Assembly (NCBI RefSeq): GCF_900111745.1
Contig: NZ_FOIJ01000021.1
Coordinates: 62,001-126,000, forward strand
DNA length: 64,000 bases
Reading direction: 5' to 3'
From: Stigmatella erecta
GTDB lineage: Bacteria; Myxococcota; Myxococcia; Myxococcales; Myxococcaceae
Of the stretch, positions 26,089 through 35,592 are shown one piece after another. Under the pieces are notes generated by a model that made no database searches, had not been told where the DNA came from, and was given only the letters and a program-made list of their open reading frames with translations. The number at the start of each line of letters is the position of its first letter. Within the stretch, counting starts at the first letter, position 1. The translations under genes and the position numbers were made by a program.

Positions 26089-27624
26089 CTACCCGGAGGA
26101 GGACTCCTGGGCATAGGAGGGCGGCTGGCGCGGCACCCGCACCGTGAAGGTGGTGCCCTGGCGCGCGTCCGAGTGGACATCGATGGAGCCCCCGTGCGCG
26201 CGAACGACGTGGTCCACGATGAACAGCCCCAGCCCCAGGCTCCGCCCGGAGGACCCGTCGGACGGCTCCCGCCGCTTCATGGGCGCGAAGAGCCGGGGCA
26301 GCAGCTCCATCGGAATGGGCGGCCCCAGGTTGTGGACCTCCAGGATGACCGCCTGCGCCTCGCCGCGCGTCGTCACCCGCACGGGCGTTCCCCGCGGACT
26401 GTAGCGCAGCGCGTTCGTCACCAGGTTGGTGAGCACCTGGGCCATGCGGTCCGCATCCCAGTCTCCCTGGCTGCGGCCCTGGTGGAGCACTTCCACCTCG
26501 CGATCCGGGAAGTTGAGCTGCACCTCTTCCACCACCTGCTGGGTGAGTTCCTGGAAGTCCAGCGGCTTGCGCACCACCCGCAGCCCGCCGCCCAGCCGCG
26601 CCTGCGTGAAGTCGAGCGTCGTGTCGATGAGCCGGTGCGCGCGCTCGGCCGAGGACAGGATGCGGTTGAGCGCATCGCGCATGCGCTCGTCGAGATCCCT
26701 TCGGCGCAGCATCATCACCGCCGACAGGGTGATGGCGCTCACGGGGTTGCGCAGATCGTGCCCCACGATGCCCGCCAGGTACTGCTCGAACTCCGCCCGC
26801 TGCAGGGCCTCCTGCTCCTGGCGCTTCTGGCTGGAGATGTCCAGGGCCAGGGTGGCCAGCGCCACGGACTGGCCCTCCTCGTCCGGGATGAAGAAGAGGT
26901 CATGCTGAACCGGAAGGGTGTTGCCGGTGCTCAGGTTGCGCATCCGGAACTCCCCGCTCCACCGTCCGGTCTGCCGGAGGATGGGCTCGATCTGCTCCTC
27001 GTTCAGACGCTGCTCCTCGGGCCCATAGAAGTCGGTCACCTTCAGCTGCGTCACGTCCTCCTTCTCCACGCCCACCATCTGGCGGCCCGCGGGGTTGAGG
27101 TACTGCATCTGGCCCTGCTGCGAGGCGAACCCGATGAAGTAGGAGGAGTCGGCCACCACGGCCGCCAGGCGCTGGTGCTCCACCTTCAGACGCATCCGCT
27201 CGGCGGACTCGGCCTGGAGCTGGCGCCGGAGCCGCTCCCGCTCCAGCGTGTTGTGCACGGCGCGGAACAGGCTCTCCGGGGTGACGTCCGACTTGACCAG
27301 GTAGTCGGCCGCGCCGGCCTTGAGCGCCTGCGTGGCGATGCGCTCACTGCCCCGCCCCGTCAGCATCACCACCGGCGGCGAATGGATGCCGGCGCGCGCC
27401 TTCAGCCGCCGCAGGAACTCCAGGCCATCCATGCCCGGCAGGTGGTAGTCGAGCAGGATGCAGTCCACCGGCGGCCCGCAGCACACCTCCAGCGCCCGCT
27501 CGGCGTCCTCCTCCTCCAGGAAGGCGTAGCTGGACTCGCCCACCTCCTCCAGGAAGGACCGGTAGGTGTTGCGATCCTCGGGACTGTCCTCGACCAGCAG
27601 CAGCGTCAATGAGGGCTGCGTCAT
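26089..27624 (-). CDS. Receiver-PAS-histidine kinase (hybrid, N-terminal receiver)
   Basis: A 511-residue soluble hybrid sensor. An N-terminal receiver domain (LLLVEDS, DYHLPGMDG with the phospho-Asp, VKSDVTP) is followed by a PAS domain (SSYFIGFASQQGQMQYLNPAG) and a HisKA/HATPase core. The core has GHDLRNPVSAITLSA (phospho-acceptor His), LTNLVTNALRYSP (N box) and SLGLGLFIVDH (G box). With no membrane helices, it should take its input from the upstream signalling proteins. The start overlaps the stop of the upstream receiver gene (ATGA), so the two are coupled. It is the last gene of the light-sensing operon. Confidence 0.92.
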   Translation of the reverse strand: MTQPSLTLLLVEDSPEDRNTYRSFLEEVGESSYAFLEEEDAERALEVCCGPPVDCILLDYHLPGMDGLEFLRRLKARAGIHSPPVVMLTGRGSERIATQALKAGAADYLVKSDVTPESLFRAVHNTLERERLRRQLQAESAERMRLKVEHQRLAAVVADSSYFIGFASQQGQMQYLNPAGRQMVGVEKEDVTQLKVTDFYGPEEQRLNEEQIEPILRQTGRWSGEFRMRNLSTGNTLPVQHDLFFIPDEEGQSVALATLALDISSQKRQEQEALQRAEFEQYLAGIVGHDLRNPVSAITLSAVMMLRRRDLDERMRDALNRILSSAERAHRLIDTTLDFTQARLGGGLRVVRKPLDFQELTQQVVEEVQLNFPDREVEVLHQGRSQGDWDADRMAQVLTNLVTNALRYSPRGTPVRVTTRGEAQAVILEVHNLGPPIPMELLPRLFAPMKRREPSDGSSGRSLGLGLFIVDHVVRAHGGSIDVHSDARQGTTFTVRVPRQPPSYAQESSSG

Positions 27625-28073
27625 CGCCAGCGTCTCTCCCGGGTTGGCGCCAGGGGCGGAACGACGAACTCCAGCCAGAACTCCCTCAAGAGCCGCACCA
27701 TGCGCTCGAACCGGTCCAGATCCACGGGCTTGAGCAGGTAGGCGCTGCCCCCCAGCTGGTAGCAGCTCTGGACGTCCTTCGGATTGTCCGAGGTGGAAAA
27801 GACAATGACAGGAATGCTCTTCAAGAAGGCATCGGTCTTGATGTGCTCCAGCACTTGGCGCCCATCCATTCCCGGCAGATTGAGATCCAACAACACGAGT
27901 CCCGGCCGAAGGGACTGCTCTCCTTCCGGGTAACTCCCCAGCCGGGAAAGAAACTCCAACGTCTCTTCTCCATCCGAACACCGGTGCACCGGGTTGGGGA
28001 TGTCCGCGTTCCGGAACGCGTGTTGGAGCATGCCAAAGTCCTCGTCGTTGTCCTCGACCACCAGGATAGGCAT
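27621..28073 (-). CDS. Response regulator receiver, phytochrome-associated (Rcp1-like)
   Basis: A 150-residue single-domain receiver: ILVVEDNDEDFGML (acidic pocket), LVLLDLNLPGMDG (phospho-Asp), VFSTSDN and LLKPVDLD (conserved Lys). Its short form and the HCSD-like region resemble the Rcp1-type regulators that partner phytochrome kinases. It begins 4 bases after the stop of the phytochrome gene; a GTG at 28085 is an alternative start overlapping that stop. Its own stop overlaps the next kinase gene. It is the likely phospho-acceptor of the phytochrome kinase. Confidence 0.9.
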   Translation of the reverse strand: MPILVVEDNDEDFGMLQHAFRNADIPNPVHRCSDGEETLEFLSRLGSYPEGEQSLRPGLVLLDLNLPGMDGRQVLEHIKTDAFLKSIPVIVFSTSDNPKDVQSCYQLGGSAYLLKPVDLDRFERMVRLLREFWLEFVVPPLAPTRERRWR

Positions 28074-28077
28074 CCCG

Positions 28078-30357
28078 CTATTCACTGACAGGCTCCGGGG
28101 CCCCCGTCTCCGCGGCCAAGGTGAAAAAGAAGGTGGAGCCCTGCCCCGGCGTGGACTCCAGCCAGATGCGGCCGTTGTGCCGCTCGAGGATGCGCTTGAC
28201 GATGGTGAGGCCCGTGCCCGTGCCCCCGCCGAAGCGGTCGCGCCCGTGCAGCCGCTTGAAGATGCGGAAGATGGTCTCGTGGTACTCGGGCTTGATGCCG
28301 ATGCCGTTGTCCCGCACGAAGTAGGCCACGCGCGCCTCGCTCCCCTCCCGCACCGCGCCCAGCTCCACCCACCGCTCGGCCCTGTCGTTGTACTTGATGG
28401 CGTTGGTGATGAGGTTGGTGAACACCTCCGCGATGCGCACCCGGTCACAGCGCGCCGGGGGCAGCGGGTGGGGGACGCGCACCTCCACGCGCGCCTCCTC
28501 CAGCCGGGGCCGGAGCAGCTCCAGCACCTGGTTCACCACCTCGTTGAGGTCCGTCTCCCGCAGCAGCAGCTCGGTGCGCCCCACCTGGGCATAGTGCAGG
28601 AGCGAGTTGATGAGGCTCTCCATGCGCTGGGTGAGCCGCACCACGGTGTCCAGCCGCTCCCTGGGGACCGCGGGCAGCGCGCCGCCCACCTCGCGCAGGG
28701 CCAGCAGGGTGTAGTTGTGGATGCCGCGCAGGGGCTCCTTCAGGTCGTGGCTGGCCGCGTACGCGAACGCATCCAGCTCCACGTTGCTGCGCTCCAGCTC
28801 CGTGTTGAGCTTGAGCAGCTCCTCGCTGCGCTGCAGCGCGACATCGATGATGGAGCGGCGCAGCTCGGCGGCCGCCTCCACCTCGTAGCCCTTCCAGGGC
28901 AGGCACCGGCCGCGCACCGTCTCCTTCCACTGCTCGAAGGACTTGCGCGGGTGGATCCGGGGCTCGTCCTTGCCCACCTCCACGGGCTTCGTGGGGTTGC
29001 CGCCCCAGCTCACCGTCTGCACCACCTCCGGGCGGAACCAGAGCACGAAGTTGTTGCGCCCCCGGGACATGGAGAGGGCGATGAGCCCGGCGGCCACCTG
29101 CTGGAAGCTCGCGGCCTCCGGGTACTCGCTGGCGAGCCGGTCCGTGCAGAACAGCCCATCCCCGGTGCGCTCGCCCAGCCACTCGATGAGGCCCGAGAGG
29201 TGCTCGTCCGCGGGGGCCTGGCCCAGCACCGTCGTGCGCCCGTGGAAGTGAATGGCGGCCCCCTGCGCGTGGACCAGCTCCAGCAGCGCGGGCTCCTGGC
29301 GGGCCAGCTCCGAGACGAAGTCCACCTCGCGCGCCATGCGCTCCAGCAGCGAGGCGTGGATGGACTTGGCGCGGATGCGCTGGCCGTAGTCCTCGTTGCC
29401 CTCCTTCACCGCCAGCAGGCTGGACATCACCTCGCCGAGGAACTCGCACGCCGAGCGGACCTCGTAGGGCACGTACTTCGCCCCGGAGATGTGGGTGCAG
29501 GAGATGAGCCCCCAGAGCTTGCCGTCCCGGATGAGCGAGATGCTCATGGAGGCCTGCACGCCCATGTTGTGCAGGTACTCCAGGTGGATGGGCGACACGC
29601 TGCGCAGCACCGAGAAGGACAGGTCCAGCGGCGCCCCGTGCTCCGGCAGGGCCAGCACGCGCGCCGGCTGATAGTCGACGGTGGGGATGATGCGCAGCCA
29701 GTTGAGCTGGTACAGCTCGCGCGCCTGGCGCGGAATGTCCGAGGCGGGAAAGCGCAACCCCAGGTAGGGGTCCGCCCGCGAGTCCCGGGCCTCGGCCAGC
29801 ACCGAGCCATGCCACTCCGCATCGAAGCGGTAGATGATGGCGCGGTCGAAGCCCGTGAGGCTGCGCACCTCCTGGACGACGGCCTCGCACAGCTCCTGCA
29901 GATCCCGGGCATCGCGCAGGCGCGACAGGCCTTCACGCACCCCGTGGAAGAAGCTCAGGAAGGGCACGGACTCGCGCGGCGACGAGGGCTCCAGCTCCAG
30001 GAGCAGCTTGCCCTGGTGGCGGTGGGCGATGCCGTCGAAGAACCGGTCCACGCCCCCCACGCGCCAGACCACCTTCAGCGGGTTGAACTGCCTGAGCCGC
30101 TCACTGCGCAGCCCCGCCTCCAGGGGCTCGCGCACCGAGGGCTCGATGAAGCGTCCCAGCTCCGCGCCCAGCAGCTCGGCGGCGGGGGTGCCCAGCAGGC
30201 CGGGCGCGTTCTCGCTCACGTGCGTGAGGCGCAGGTCCGGCTCGCTGAGCCCCAGCAGCACGCCGTGCGGCTGGATGGCCCCCGGGATGTGGATGGGCTC
30301 CCGGTCACAGTTGGTGAGATCGACCTCCAGGCCGCCGCGGGCCGGCTCAGTGCTCAT
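28078..30357 (-). CDS. bphP: Bacteriophytochrome histidine kinase
   Basis: A 759-residue red/far-red photoreceptor. PAS-GAF-PHY photosensory modules are all recognisable. TNCDREPIHIPGAIQPHG near the N-terminus has Cys17 in the biliverdin-binding position, and RFPASDIPRQAREL (about residue 200) is the GAF signature. HLEYLHNMGVQASMSISL carries the conserved His, and HPRKSFEQWKE is the PHY tongue with its PRxSF motif. The kinase core has SHDLKEPLRGI (His) and TGTGLTIVKRI (G box). The start at 30357 overlaps the upstream gene by 11 bp and has a GGGGGG site. No heme oxygenase gene is in the window to supply biliverdin. Confidence 0.95.
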   Translation of the reverse strand: MSTEPARGGLEVDLTNCDREPIHIPGAIQPHGVLLGLSEPDLRLTHVSENAPGLLGTPAAELLGAELGRFIEPSVREPLEAGLRSERLRQFNPLKVVWRVGGVDRFFDGIAHRHQGKLLLELEPSSPRESVPFLSFFHGVREGLSRLRDARDLQELCEAVVQEVRSLTGFDRAIIYRFDAEWHGSVLAEARDSRADPYLGLRFPASDIPRQARELYQLNWLRIIPTVDYQPARVLALPEHGAPLDLSFSVLRSVSPIHLEYLHNMGVQASMSISLIRDGKLWGLISCTHISGAKYVPYEVRSACEFLGEVMSSLLAVKEGNEDYGQRIRAKSIHASLLERMAREVDFVSELARQEPALLELVHAQGAAIHFHGRTTVLGQAPADEHLSGLIEWLGERTGDGLFCTDRLASEYPEAASFQQVAAGLIALSMSRGRNNFVLWFRPEVVQTVSWGGNPTKPVEVGKDEPRIHPRKSFEQWKETVRGRCLPWKGYEVEAAAELRRSIIDVALQRSEELLKLNTELERSNVELDAFAYAASHDLKEPLRGIHNYTLLALREVGGALPAVPRERLDTVVRLTQRMESLINSLLHYAQVGRTELLLRETDLNEVVNQVLELLRPRLEEARVEVRVPHPLPPARCDRVRIAEVFTNLITNAIKYNDRAERWVELGAVREGSEARVAYFVRDNGIGIKPEYHETIFRIFKRLHGRDRFGGGTGTGLTIVKRILERHNGRIWLESTPGQGSTFFFTLAAETGAPEPVSE

Positions 30358-31978
30358 CCGGTGTTCCCCCCGCGGACTTGCCCGGCGGAGGGTTGCGCGG
30401 AAGCTCCACGGTGAAGGTGGCGCCCTGGCCCGGCTCGCTGCACACGGACACCTGGCCCCCCATGGCCTCCAGCACCTGCCGGGTGATGAACAGCCCCAGC
30501 CCCAGCCCCCCGTAGTGCCGGTCCGACACGCCCCGCTCGAAGCGGCCAAAGAGGCGATTGCGGACCGCCTCGTCCATGCCGATGCCCTCGTCGCTCACCG
30601 TGAGCCGCACCTGGTCTCCCAGCTCCTCGACCCGCAGCCGGATCGGGCGGCCCGCCCCGAACTTGAGCGCGTTGGACAGCAGGTTCGTCACCACCTGCTC
30701 CAGCCGCAGCGCATCCCAGCGGCCCAGCACGCGCGCCGGGGCGGTGACCTCCACCGGGCTGCCCACCCGCATCGCCTGGGTCTCGAACACCGAGACCACC
30801 GAGCGCACGATGTCCGCCAGGTTGACGTCCTGCTCGTGGCGAAGCGACAGCCGGCCGCTGATGATGCGCGTGGTGTCCAGCAAGCTGTCCACCAGCGCCG
30901 CCAGCCGCCGGACCTGGCCATCCGCGGACTCCAGGTGCTTGAGCAGGTTCGGCGCACCGGAGGCGGAGAGCCGCCCGTCCACCTCCTTGCGCAGGACCTG
31001 CACCCGCAGGGACAGGGACGTGAGCGGGGTCTTCAGCTCGTGGCTGGCCACGGACAGGAACTCATCCCGCAGGCGCACGGCCTCCCGCAGGCCGCCCATG
31101 AGCCGCTCCCGCTCCGCCTCCGCCGTCTTCGCCTCGGTGATGTCCGTCATGAAGCCTTCGATGAACCGCAGCGCCCCCTCCGGGGCGAACACCCCCGCGG
31201 ACCGGGCCCACATCCAGCGCTGCTCCCCGTCCCTCCGCCGGATGCGGTACTGGGCCGTCAGCAGCCGGCCGTCCGCGAACGCCTCCCGCGCTTCCTCGAC
31301 GATGCGCGCCACGTCCTCGGCCGCCATGAGGTCTGTCCAGAGCGCGGGGTTGGCGCTGAACTCCAGGGCCGAGTAACCGGTGAGCGCCTGGCAACCCTCG
31401 CTGAGGAAGGTGAGGCTCCAGTCCGGACGGCACCGGAAGACCATGCCGGGCAGGTTGCCCATGAGCATCGACAGGGAGCGCTGGCTCTCGAGCAGCGCCT
31501 CCTCTGCCTGGAGGCTCCGGGCCTCCAGCAGCCGCCGCTCGCGCTCGCCCAGGGCATTCTCCTGGCGTCTGAGCGCCTCACGCTCGTGGTAGAGGTCCAC
31601 GAAGACCCGCACCTTGGCGCGCAGGGCGTCCGGCTCCACGGGCTTGCTCAGATAGTCCACCGCGCCACTCGCGTACCCGCGCACGATGGCCGCCTCCTCC
31701 CGCCGCACGCCGGACAGGAAGATGAGCGGCACGCGCCGGTGGGGCACATGCTCCCGGATGAGCCGGGCCGCCTCGAAGCCGTCCATCCCCGGCATCCGCA
31801 CATCCATCAGGATGAGCGCGAATTCCTGCGCCTCCAGGTACCGGAGCGCCTCCTCTCCCGACTCCGCCTTGACTATTTGGAGGTCCAACGAATTGAGGGA
31901 GCGCTCGACGGCCGCCAGCTCGAAGGGCTGATCATCCACCACCAAGATGGTGGCTTGTGGTTCACGCTCAACGTGCAA
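30347..31978 (-). CDS. Receiver-PAS-histidine kinase, first gene of the phytochrome operon
   Basis: A 543-residue soluble hybrid: N-terminal receiver (ILVVDDQP, ILMDVRMPGMDG, LSKPVEPD), a short coiled coil, a PAS domain (LPGMVFRCRPDWSLTFLSEG) and a HisKA/HATPase core (SHELKTPLTSLSL, LTNLLSNALKFG, GGLGLGLFITRQ). The start appears to be a TTG at 31978, since GGAGG lies 6 bases upstream and no in-frame ATG or GTG fits. It overlaps the phytochrome gene by 11 bp, which implies that the two signalling proteins are made together. Confidence 0.88.
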   Translation of the reverse strand: MHVEREPQATILVVDDQPFELAAVERSLNSLDLQIVKAESGEEALRYLEAQEFALILMDVRMPGMDGFEAARLIREHVPHRRVPLIFLSGVRREEAAIVRGYASGAVDYLSKPVEPDALRAKVRVFVDLYHEREALRRQENALGERERRLLEARSLQAEEALLESQRSLSMLMGNLPGMVFRCRPDWSLTFLSEGCQALTGYSALEFSANPALWTDLMAAEDVARIVEEAREAFADGRLLTAQYRIRRRDGEQRWMWARSAGVFAPEGALRFIEGFMTDITEAKTAEAERERLMGGLREAVRLRDEFLSVASHELKTPLTSLSLRVQVLRKEVDGRLSASGAPNLLKHLESADGQVRRLAALVDSLLDTTRIISGRLSLRHEQDVNLADIVRSVVSVFETQAMRVGSPVEVTAPARVLGRWDALRLEQVVTNLLSNALKFGAGRPIRLRVEELGDQVRLTVSDEGIGMDEAVRNRLFGRFERGVSDRHYGGLGLGLFITRQVLEAMGGQVSVCSEPGQGATFTVELPRNPPPGKSAGGTPDEH

Positions 31979-32157
31979 AACGCCTCCGGGAAGGACGATT
32001 TAGCCGCGCTGCCCTAGATACGCACGAACGTCTGAAGGCTCGATGAAGTATCCAACATCCGCCCGGACCGGAGTTGCCCGGGAGTGGACGCGCTCGAATG
32101 CCCGGGAAGGTTCCAAGCCGCCCGGCCGGTCCTACATCGTCCTACCCGAGGGGCCCG

Positions 32158-32637
32158 CTAGGGAAGCCCCCCGCCAGCGCTCAGGCGCGTCTCCTGAAGC
32201 GCGGGCTCCCGCCGCAGGCGGTGGGCCATCCGCTTCAGCTTCGCCGCGGTCGCCGCGCGGTGAATGAGGGTGGTGAGTTCCTGCGGCCGGTAGGGCTTGC
32301 GCAGCAGGTGGAAGTGGTCCCGGGTCTGCTGCAGCTCCAGCCGGAGCACGGACTGGTAGTCGCCGGTGATGAGGATGCCGGCCATGTACGGCCGGCTGGT
32401 GGAGGCCGCGTGCAGCAGGTGGCCGCAATCTCGCGGGGGCATGTCGATGTCCACGCACGCGACATCGAAGTGGTGTTGATCCATCAGCGCGATCGCCGGC
32501 TCGGCGGCCGTGGCGAGCTTGACCTGGAAGTGCATGGACAAGATGGCCCCGGCCGTTCCCAAGGTGGCCTCCTCCGCCGCCACGAACAGAACGCTGCACA
32601 GGTTGGAAACCTCCGTACGGAGTGTCATTCCACGCAT
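32158..32637 (-). CDS. Receiver-like single-domain protein
   Basis: A 159-residue protein with a receiver-like fold. VACVDIDMP holds the likely phospho-Asp and FHLLRKPYRP the conserved Lys, but the first strand (VLFVAAEEATLG) lacks a clear acidic pair. It may be phosphorylated weakly or act without phosphorylation. The ATG at 32637 is preceded by GGGGGG; a second in-frame ATG follows at 32628. It lies upstream of the phytochrome operon on the same strand but with a 179-bp gap. Confidence 0.75.
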   Translation of the reverse strand: MRGMTLRTEVSNLCSVLFVAAEEATLGTAGAILSMHFQVKLATAAEPAIALMDQHHFDVACVDIDMPPRDCGHLLHAASTSRPYMAGILITGDYQSVLRLELQQTRDHFHLLRKPYRPQELTTLIHRAATAAKLKRMAHRLRREPALQETRLSAGGGLP

Positions 32638-33034
32638 GATGTGAATCCCCCCAGGGAGCCCCTGTGCCCGCATCCGGACGTTCAACGGCTCCGTAGAGAT
32701 CCATCCATCAAAAGGCCTGTCCTGTTCAAGCCCCTCCCCTTGAAATGACCCAAAATCCGGGGGGGGACAGAACCCAATGGTGAACGCTTTCGGGACACGC
32801 CCGGACACCACTGTCTTCTCCTGGGCAAAGCCATCACCCTGATGGCCGGTTTGAATTCCCCGGGTTTGTCGGTGATAGTGACCTTCTGGGCTGGGACAGC
32901 ACTGTCCAGACGGGGGGGCACTTCATGACACGTGGGTCCTTGGCGGATGCCTTGGCGGCAGGAGTGTGCCTGTCCGCATGCAGGCTGTGAACGGACTCGC
33001 CCTGTTCCGGGCTTGCGCTTCCTCCGGGTTCCCC
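32638..33034. other. Divergent intergenic region, 397 bp
   Basis: No gene is supported here. The region separates the receiver-like gene from the histidine kinase gene and should hold both promoters. It contains AT-richer patches and a GGACAG-CA-CTGTCC palindrome at 32894-32907 that could be an operator. If the kinase gene begins at 32966 or 32978 instead of 33035, the region is shorter. Confidence 0.5.
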
Positions 33035-34498
33035 ATGAGCCATCCCGAGACTGAAAACACTTTGGCGGAGCGCCTGGGCACCGAGACGCAGCGGCTGTAT
33101 GCCCAGTACACCTCCGACACCCGGCGGCGGGTGGATGCCATCTTCGCCTGGCTCATGGCGGGCCAGTGGGTGTTTGCCATTGGGCTGGCGCTGGCCCTGT
33201 CCCCCTATGGCTGGGAGGGCCGCACCCGCACGCTGCATGTCCACCTGCATGCGGCGCTCTTCCTGGGCGGCGGGCTCAGCCTGCTGCCCATCCTGCTGGC
33301 GTGGTGGCACCCCGGCTCGGTGCTCACCCGGCACGGGGTGGCCGTCTCCCAGCTGCTCTGGTCCTCGCTGCTCATTCACCTGACCGGGGGCCGCATCGAG
33401 ACGCACTTCCACATCTTCGGCTCGCTGGCCTTCCTGGCCTTCTACCGGGACTGGCGGGTGCTGCTCACCGCCACGCTCACCATCGGGCTGGACCACTTCC
33501 TGCGCGGCCTGTTCTGGCCCGAGTCCATCTACGGCACCCCCGTGCCCCAGCCCTGGCGCGTGGGAGAGCACCTGTTCTGGGTGGCCTTCATGGACATCGT
33601 GCTGTTCGTGGCGTGCCGGGCCGCGCTGTGCGAGGTGCAGGAGATGGCCAAGCGCCGGGCCATGGCGGAGCTGGCCTACGGGCAGCTCTCGGCCAGCCTC
33701 ACGCAGCTGCAGGCCACCCAGGCGCAGCTCCTGTTCGCGGACCGGCTGGCCGCCATGGGAAGGCTCGCCGCGGGCGTGGGACACGAAATCAACAACCCCC
33801 TGGCCTACGTCATCAGCAACATCAACTACGTGCACCGCGAGCTGGGGCTCCTGCAGGATGCCGCCTCGCCGGAGACCCAGCACGAGCTGCTCGCGGCGAT
33901 CGCCGACGCGCAGGAGGGCGCCGAGCGCGTGCGCATCATCGTCCAGGACCTGAAGATGCTGGCGCAGGCGCAGGACTTCCGGTCGCTCGTGGAGCACGAC
34001 ACCTGCAACGGGCCGTCGGACCTGAAGGCCATCGTCGACAGCGCCGTGCGCGTCGCCGCGCAGCAGATCCGCCGCCGGGCCCGGCTGGTGACGGAGTTCG
34101 ACGCCATCCCCCTGGTGCAGGGCAACGAGGGGCGGCTGCGGCAGGTGTTCCTCAACCTGCTCATCAACGCCGCCCAGGCCATTCCCGAGGGCCGCGTGGA
34201 CCAGAATGAGATCCGCGTGGTGGCCCGCCAGGTGGCCCCCCAGCGCGTGAGCGTGGAGGTGCACGACACGGGGTGCGGCATCCCGGCGGAGAACCTGGAG
34301 CACATCTTTGATCCGTTCTTCACCACCAAGCCCCCCGGGGAGGGCACGGGGCTGGGGCTCTCGGTGAGCCACAGCATCATCACCGCCATGGGCGGCGCCA
34401 TCAGCGTGGAGAGCGATGTGGGCAGCGGCACCACCATCCGCGTCCACCTGCCCACCGTGGAGCGGTCCCTGCGCGGGGCGATGCAGCCCTCGCACTGA
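33035..34498 (+). CDS. Membrane sensor histidine kinase
   Basis: A 487-residue kinase. The N-terminal half has about six hydrophobic helices (first at about residues 28-45), with HFHIFGSLAFLAFYRDWR between helices; similar helical-bundle sensors occur in myxobacterial kinases. The kinase core follows: AAGVGHEINNPLAYVISN (phospho-His), LNLLINAAQAIP (N box), DTGCGI (G1) and GTGLGLSVSHSII (G2). There is no receiver domain. The start is uncertain: the ATG at 33035 lacks a strong binding site, and in-frame starts exist at 32978 and 32966. It is divergent from the receiver-like gene. Confidence 0.88.
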   Translation: MSHPETENTLAERLGTETQRLYAQYTSDTRRRVDAIFAWLMAGQWVFAIGLALALSPYGWEGRTRTLHVHLHAALFLGGGLSLLPILLAWWHPGSVLTRHGVAVSQLLWSSLLIHLTGGRIETHFHIFGSLAFLAFYRDWRVLLTATLTIGLDHFLRGLFWPESIYGTPVPQPWRVGEHLFWVAFMDIVLFVACRAALCEVQEMAKRRAMAELAYGQLSASLTQLQATQAQLLFADRLAAMGRLAAGVGHEINNPLAYVISNINYVHRELGLLQDAASPETQHELLAAIADAQEGAERVRIIVQDLKMLAQAQDFRSLVEHDTCNGPSDLKAIVDSAVRVAAQQIRRRARLVTEFDAIPLVQGNEGRLRQVFLNLLINAAQAIPEGRVDQNEIRVVARQVAPQRVSVEVHDTGCGIPAENLEHIFDPFFTTKPPGEGTGLGLSVSHSIITAMGGAISVESDVGSGTTIRVHLPTVERSLRGAMQPSH

Positions 34499-34521
34499 GG
34501 CGAGGGCCGCGCCCGCGGACT

Positions 34522-35553
34522 TCAGGGAATGGGCAGCGGGTTGCGCTCGGTGAACTGGCGCTGGTGCCAGTACGGGTAGGCGGGCACCGTGGCGCTGGCC
34601 GCGTCCAGCTTCGCCACCTGCGCGGCCGTCAGGTTCCAGCCCACCGCGCCCAGGTTCTGGCGCAGCTGCTCCTCGTTGCGCGCGCCGATGATGACGTTGG
34701 CCACCGTGGGCCGCTGCAGCAGCCAGTTGAGCGCCACCTGCGGCACCGTCTTGCCCGTCTCCGCCGCCACCGCGTCCAGCGCGTCCACCACCTGGTAGAG
34801 GTACTCGTCGGGCACCTTCGGGCCGCCCTCCTTCGTCACCGCCGTCAGGCGGGTGCCCTGCGGCGCGGGCTGGCCGCGCCGGATCTTCCCGGTGAGCCGC
34901 CCCCAGCCCAGCGGGCTCCACACCACCGCGCTCACCTTCTGGTCGAGCCCCAGCGGCATCAGCTCCCACTCGTACTCGCGCCCCACGAGCGAGTAGTACG
35001 CCTGGTGGGCCACGTACCGGGAGAGGTTGTGCCGGTCCGACACCGCCAGCGACTTCATCAGGTGCCAGCCCGAGAAGTTCGAGCAGCCGAGGTAGCGAAT
35101 CTTGCCGGCACGCACCAGGTCATCGAGCGCGTTGAGCGTCTCCTCCACCGGCGTGGTGGCATCGAAGCCGTGCAGTTGGAAGAGATCGATGTAGTCGGTG
35201 CCCAGGCGGCGCAGGCTCGCCTCGCAGGAGCGGATGAGGTGGTAGCGCGAGGAGCCCACGTCGTTGGGGCCCTTGCCCGCGCGGAAGGTGGCCTTGGTGG
35301 AAATAATGACCTGGTCTCGCCGGCCCTGGATGGCCTGGCCCAGGATCTCCTCGGCCATGCCATTGGAATACACATCGGCCGAGTCGAACATGGTCAGCCC
35401 CGCGTCGAGCGAGATGTCGACGAGCCGGGTGGCCTCCTTCACGTCCGAGGAGCCGAAGCCCTTGAAGAAGTCATTGCTGCCGCCAAAGGACGCCGTGCCC
35501 AGGCTGAACACGGGAACCTTGAACCCCGAACCACCCAGCTGTCTGTATTCCAT
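34522..35553 (-). CDS. Aldo/keto reductase
   Basis: A 343-residue NADPH-dependent aldo/keto reductase of the (beta/alpha)8 barrel family. The catalytic tetrad is recognisable: FDSADVYSNG (Asp and Tyr), IISTKATF (Lys) and LFQLHGFD (His). The cofactor region near the C-terminus reads VIIGARNEEQLRQNL. It resembles the AKR subfamily near YajO/YhdN, which reduces aldehydes and ketones; the substrate is unknown. It faces the histidine kinase gene with a 23-bp gap and has its own divergent promoter region by cysC. Confidence 0.92.
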   Translation of the reverse strand: MEYRQLGGSGFKVPVFSLGTASFGGSNDFFKGFGSSDVKEATRLVDISLDAGLTMFDSADVYSNGMAEEILGQAIQGRRDQVIISTKATFRAGKGPNDVGSSRYHLIRSCEASLRRLGTDYIDLFQLHGFDATTPVEETLNALDDLVRAGKIRYLGCSNFSGWHLMKSLAVSDRHNLSRYVAHQAYYSLVGREYEWELMPLGLDQKVSAVVWSPLGWGRLTGKIRRGQPAPQGTRLTAVTKEGGPKVPDEYLYQVVDALDAVAAETGKTVPQVALNWLLQRPTVANVIIGARNEEQLRQNLGAVGWNLTAAQVAKLDAASATVPAYPYWHQRQFTERNPLPIP

Positions 35554-35592
35554 GGGGCGGATTGTCTCCAGGCCCCCTTCCGAGGCAAGGGA

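Noticed and set aside
32834-34969. Large minus-strand frame opposite the histidine kinase gene
   Set aside because: The plus strand has an obvious kinase with intact motifs, and this frame has no recognisable domain.
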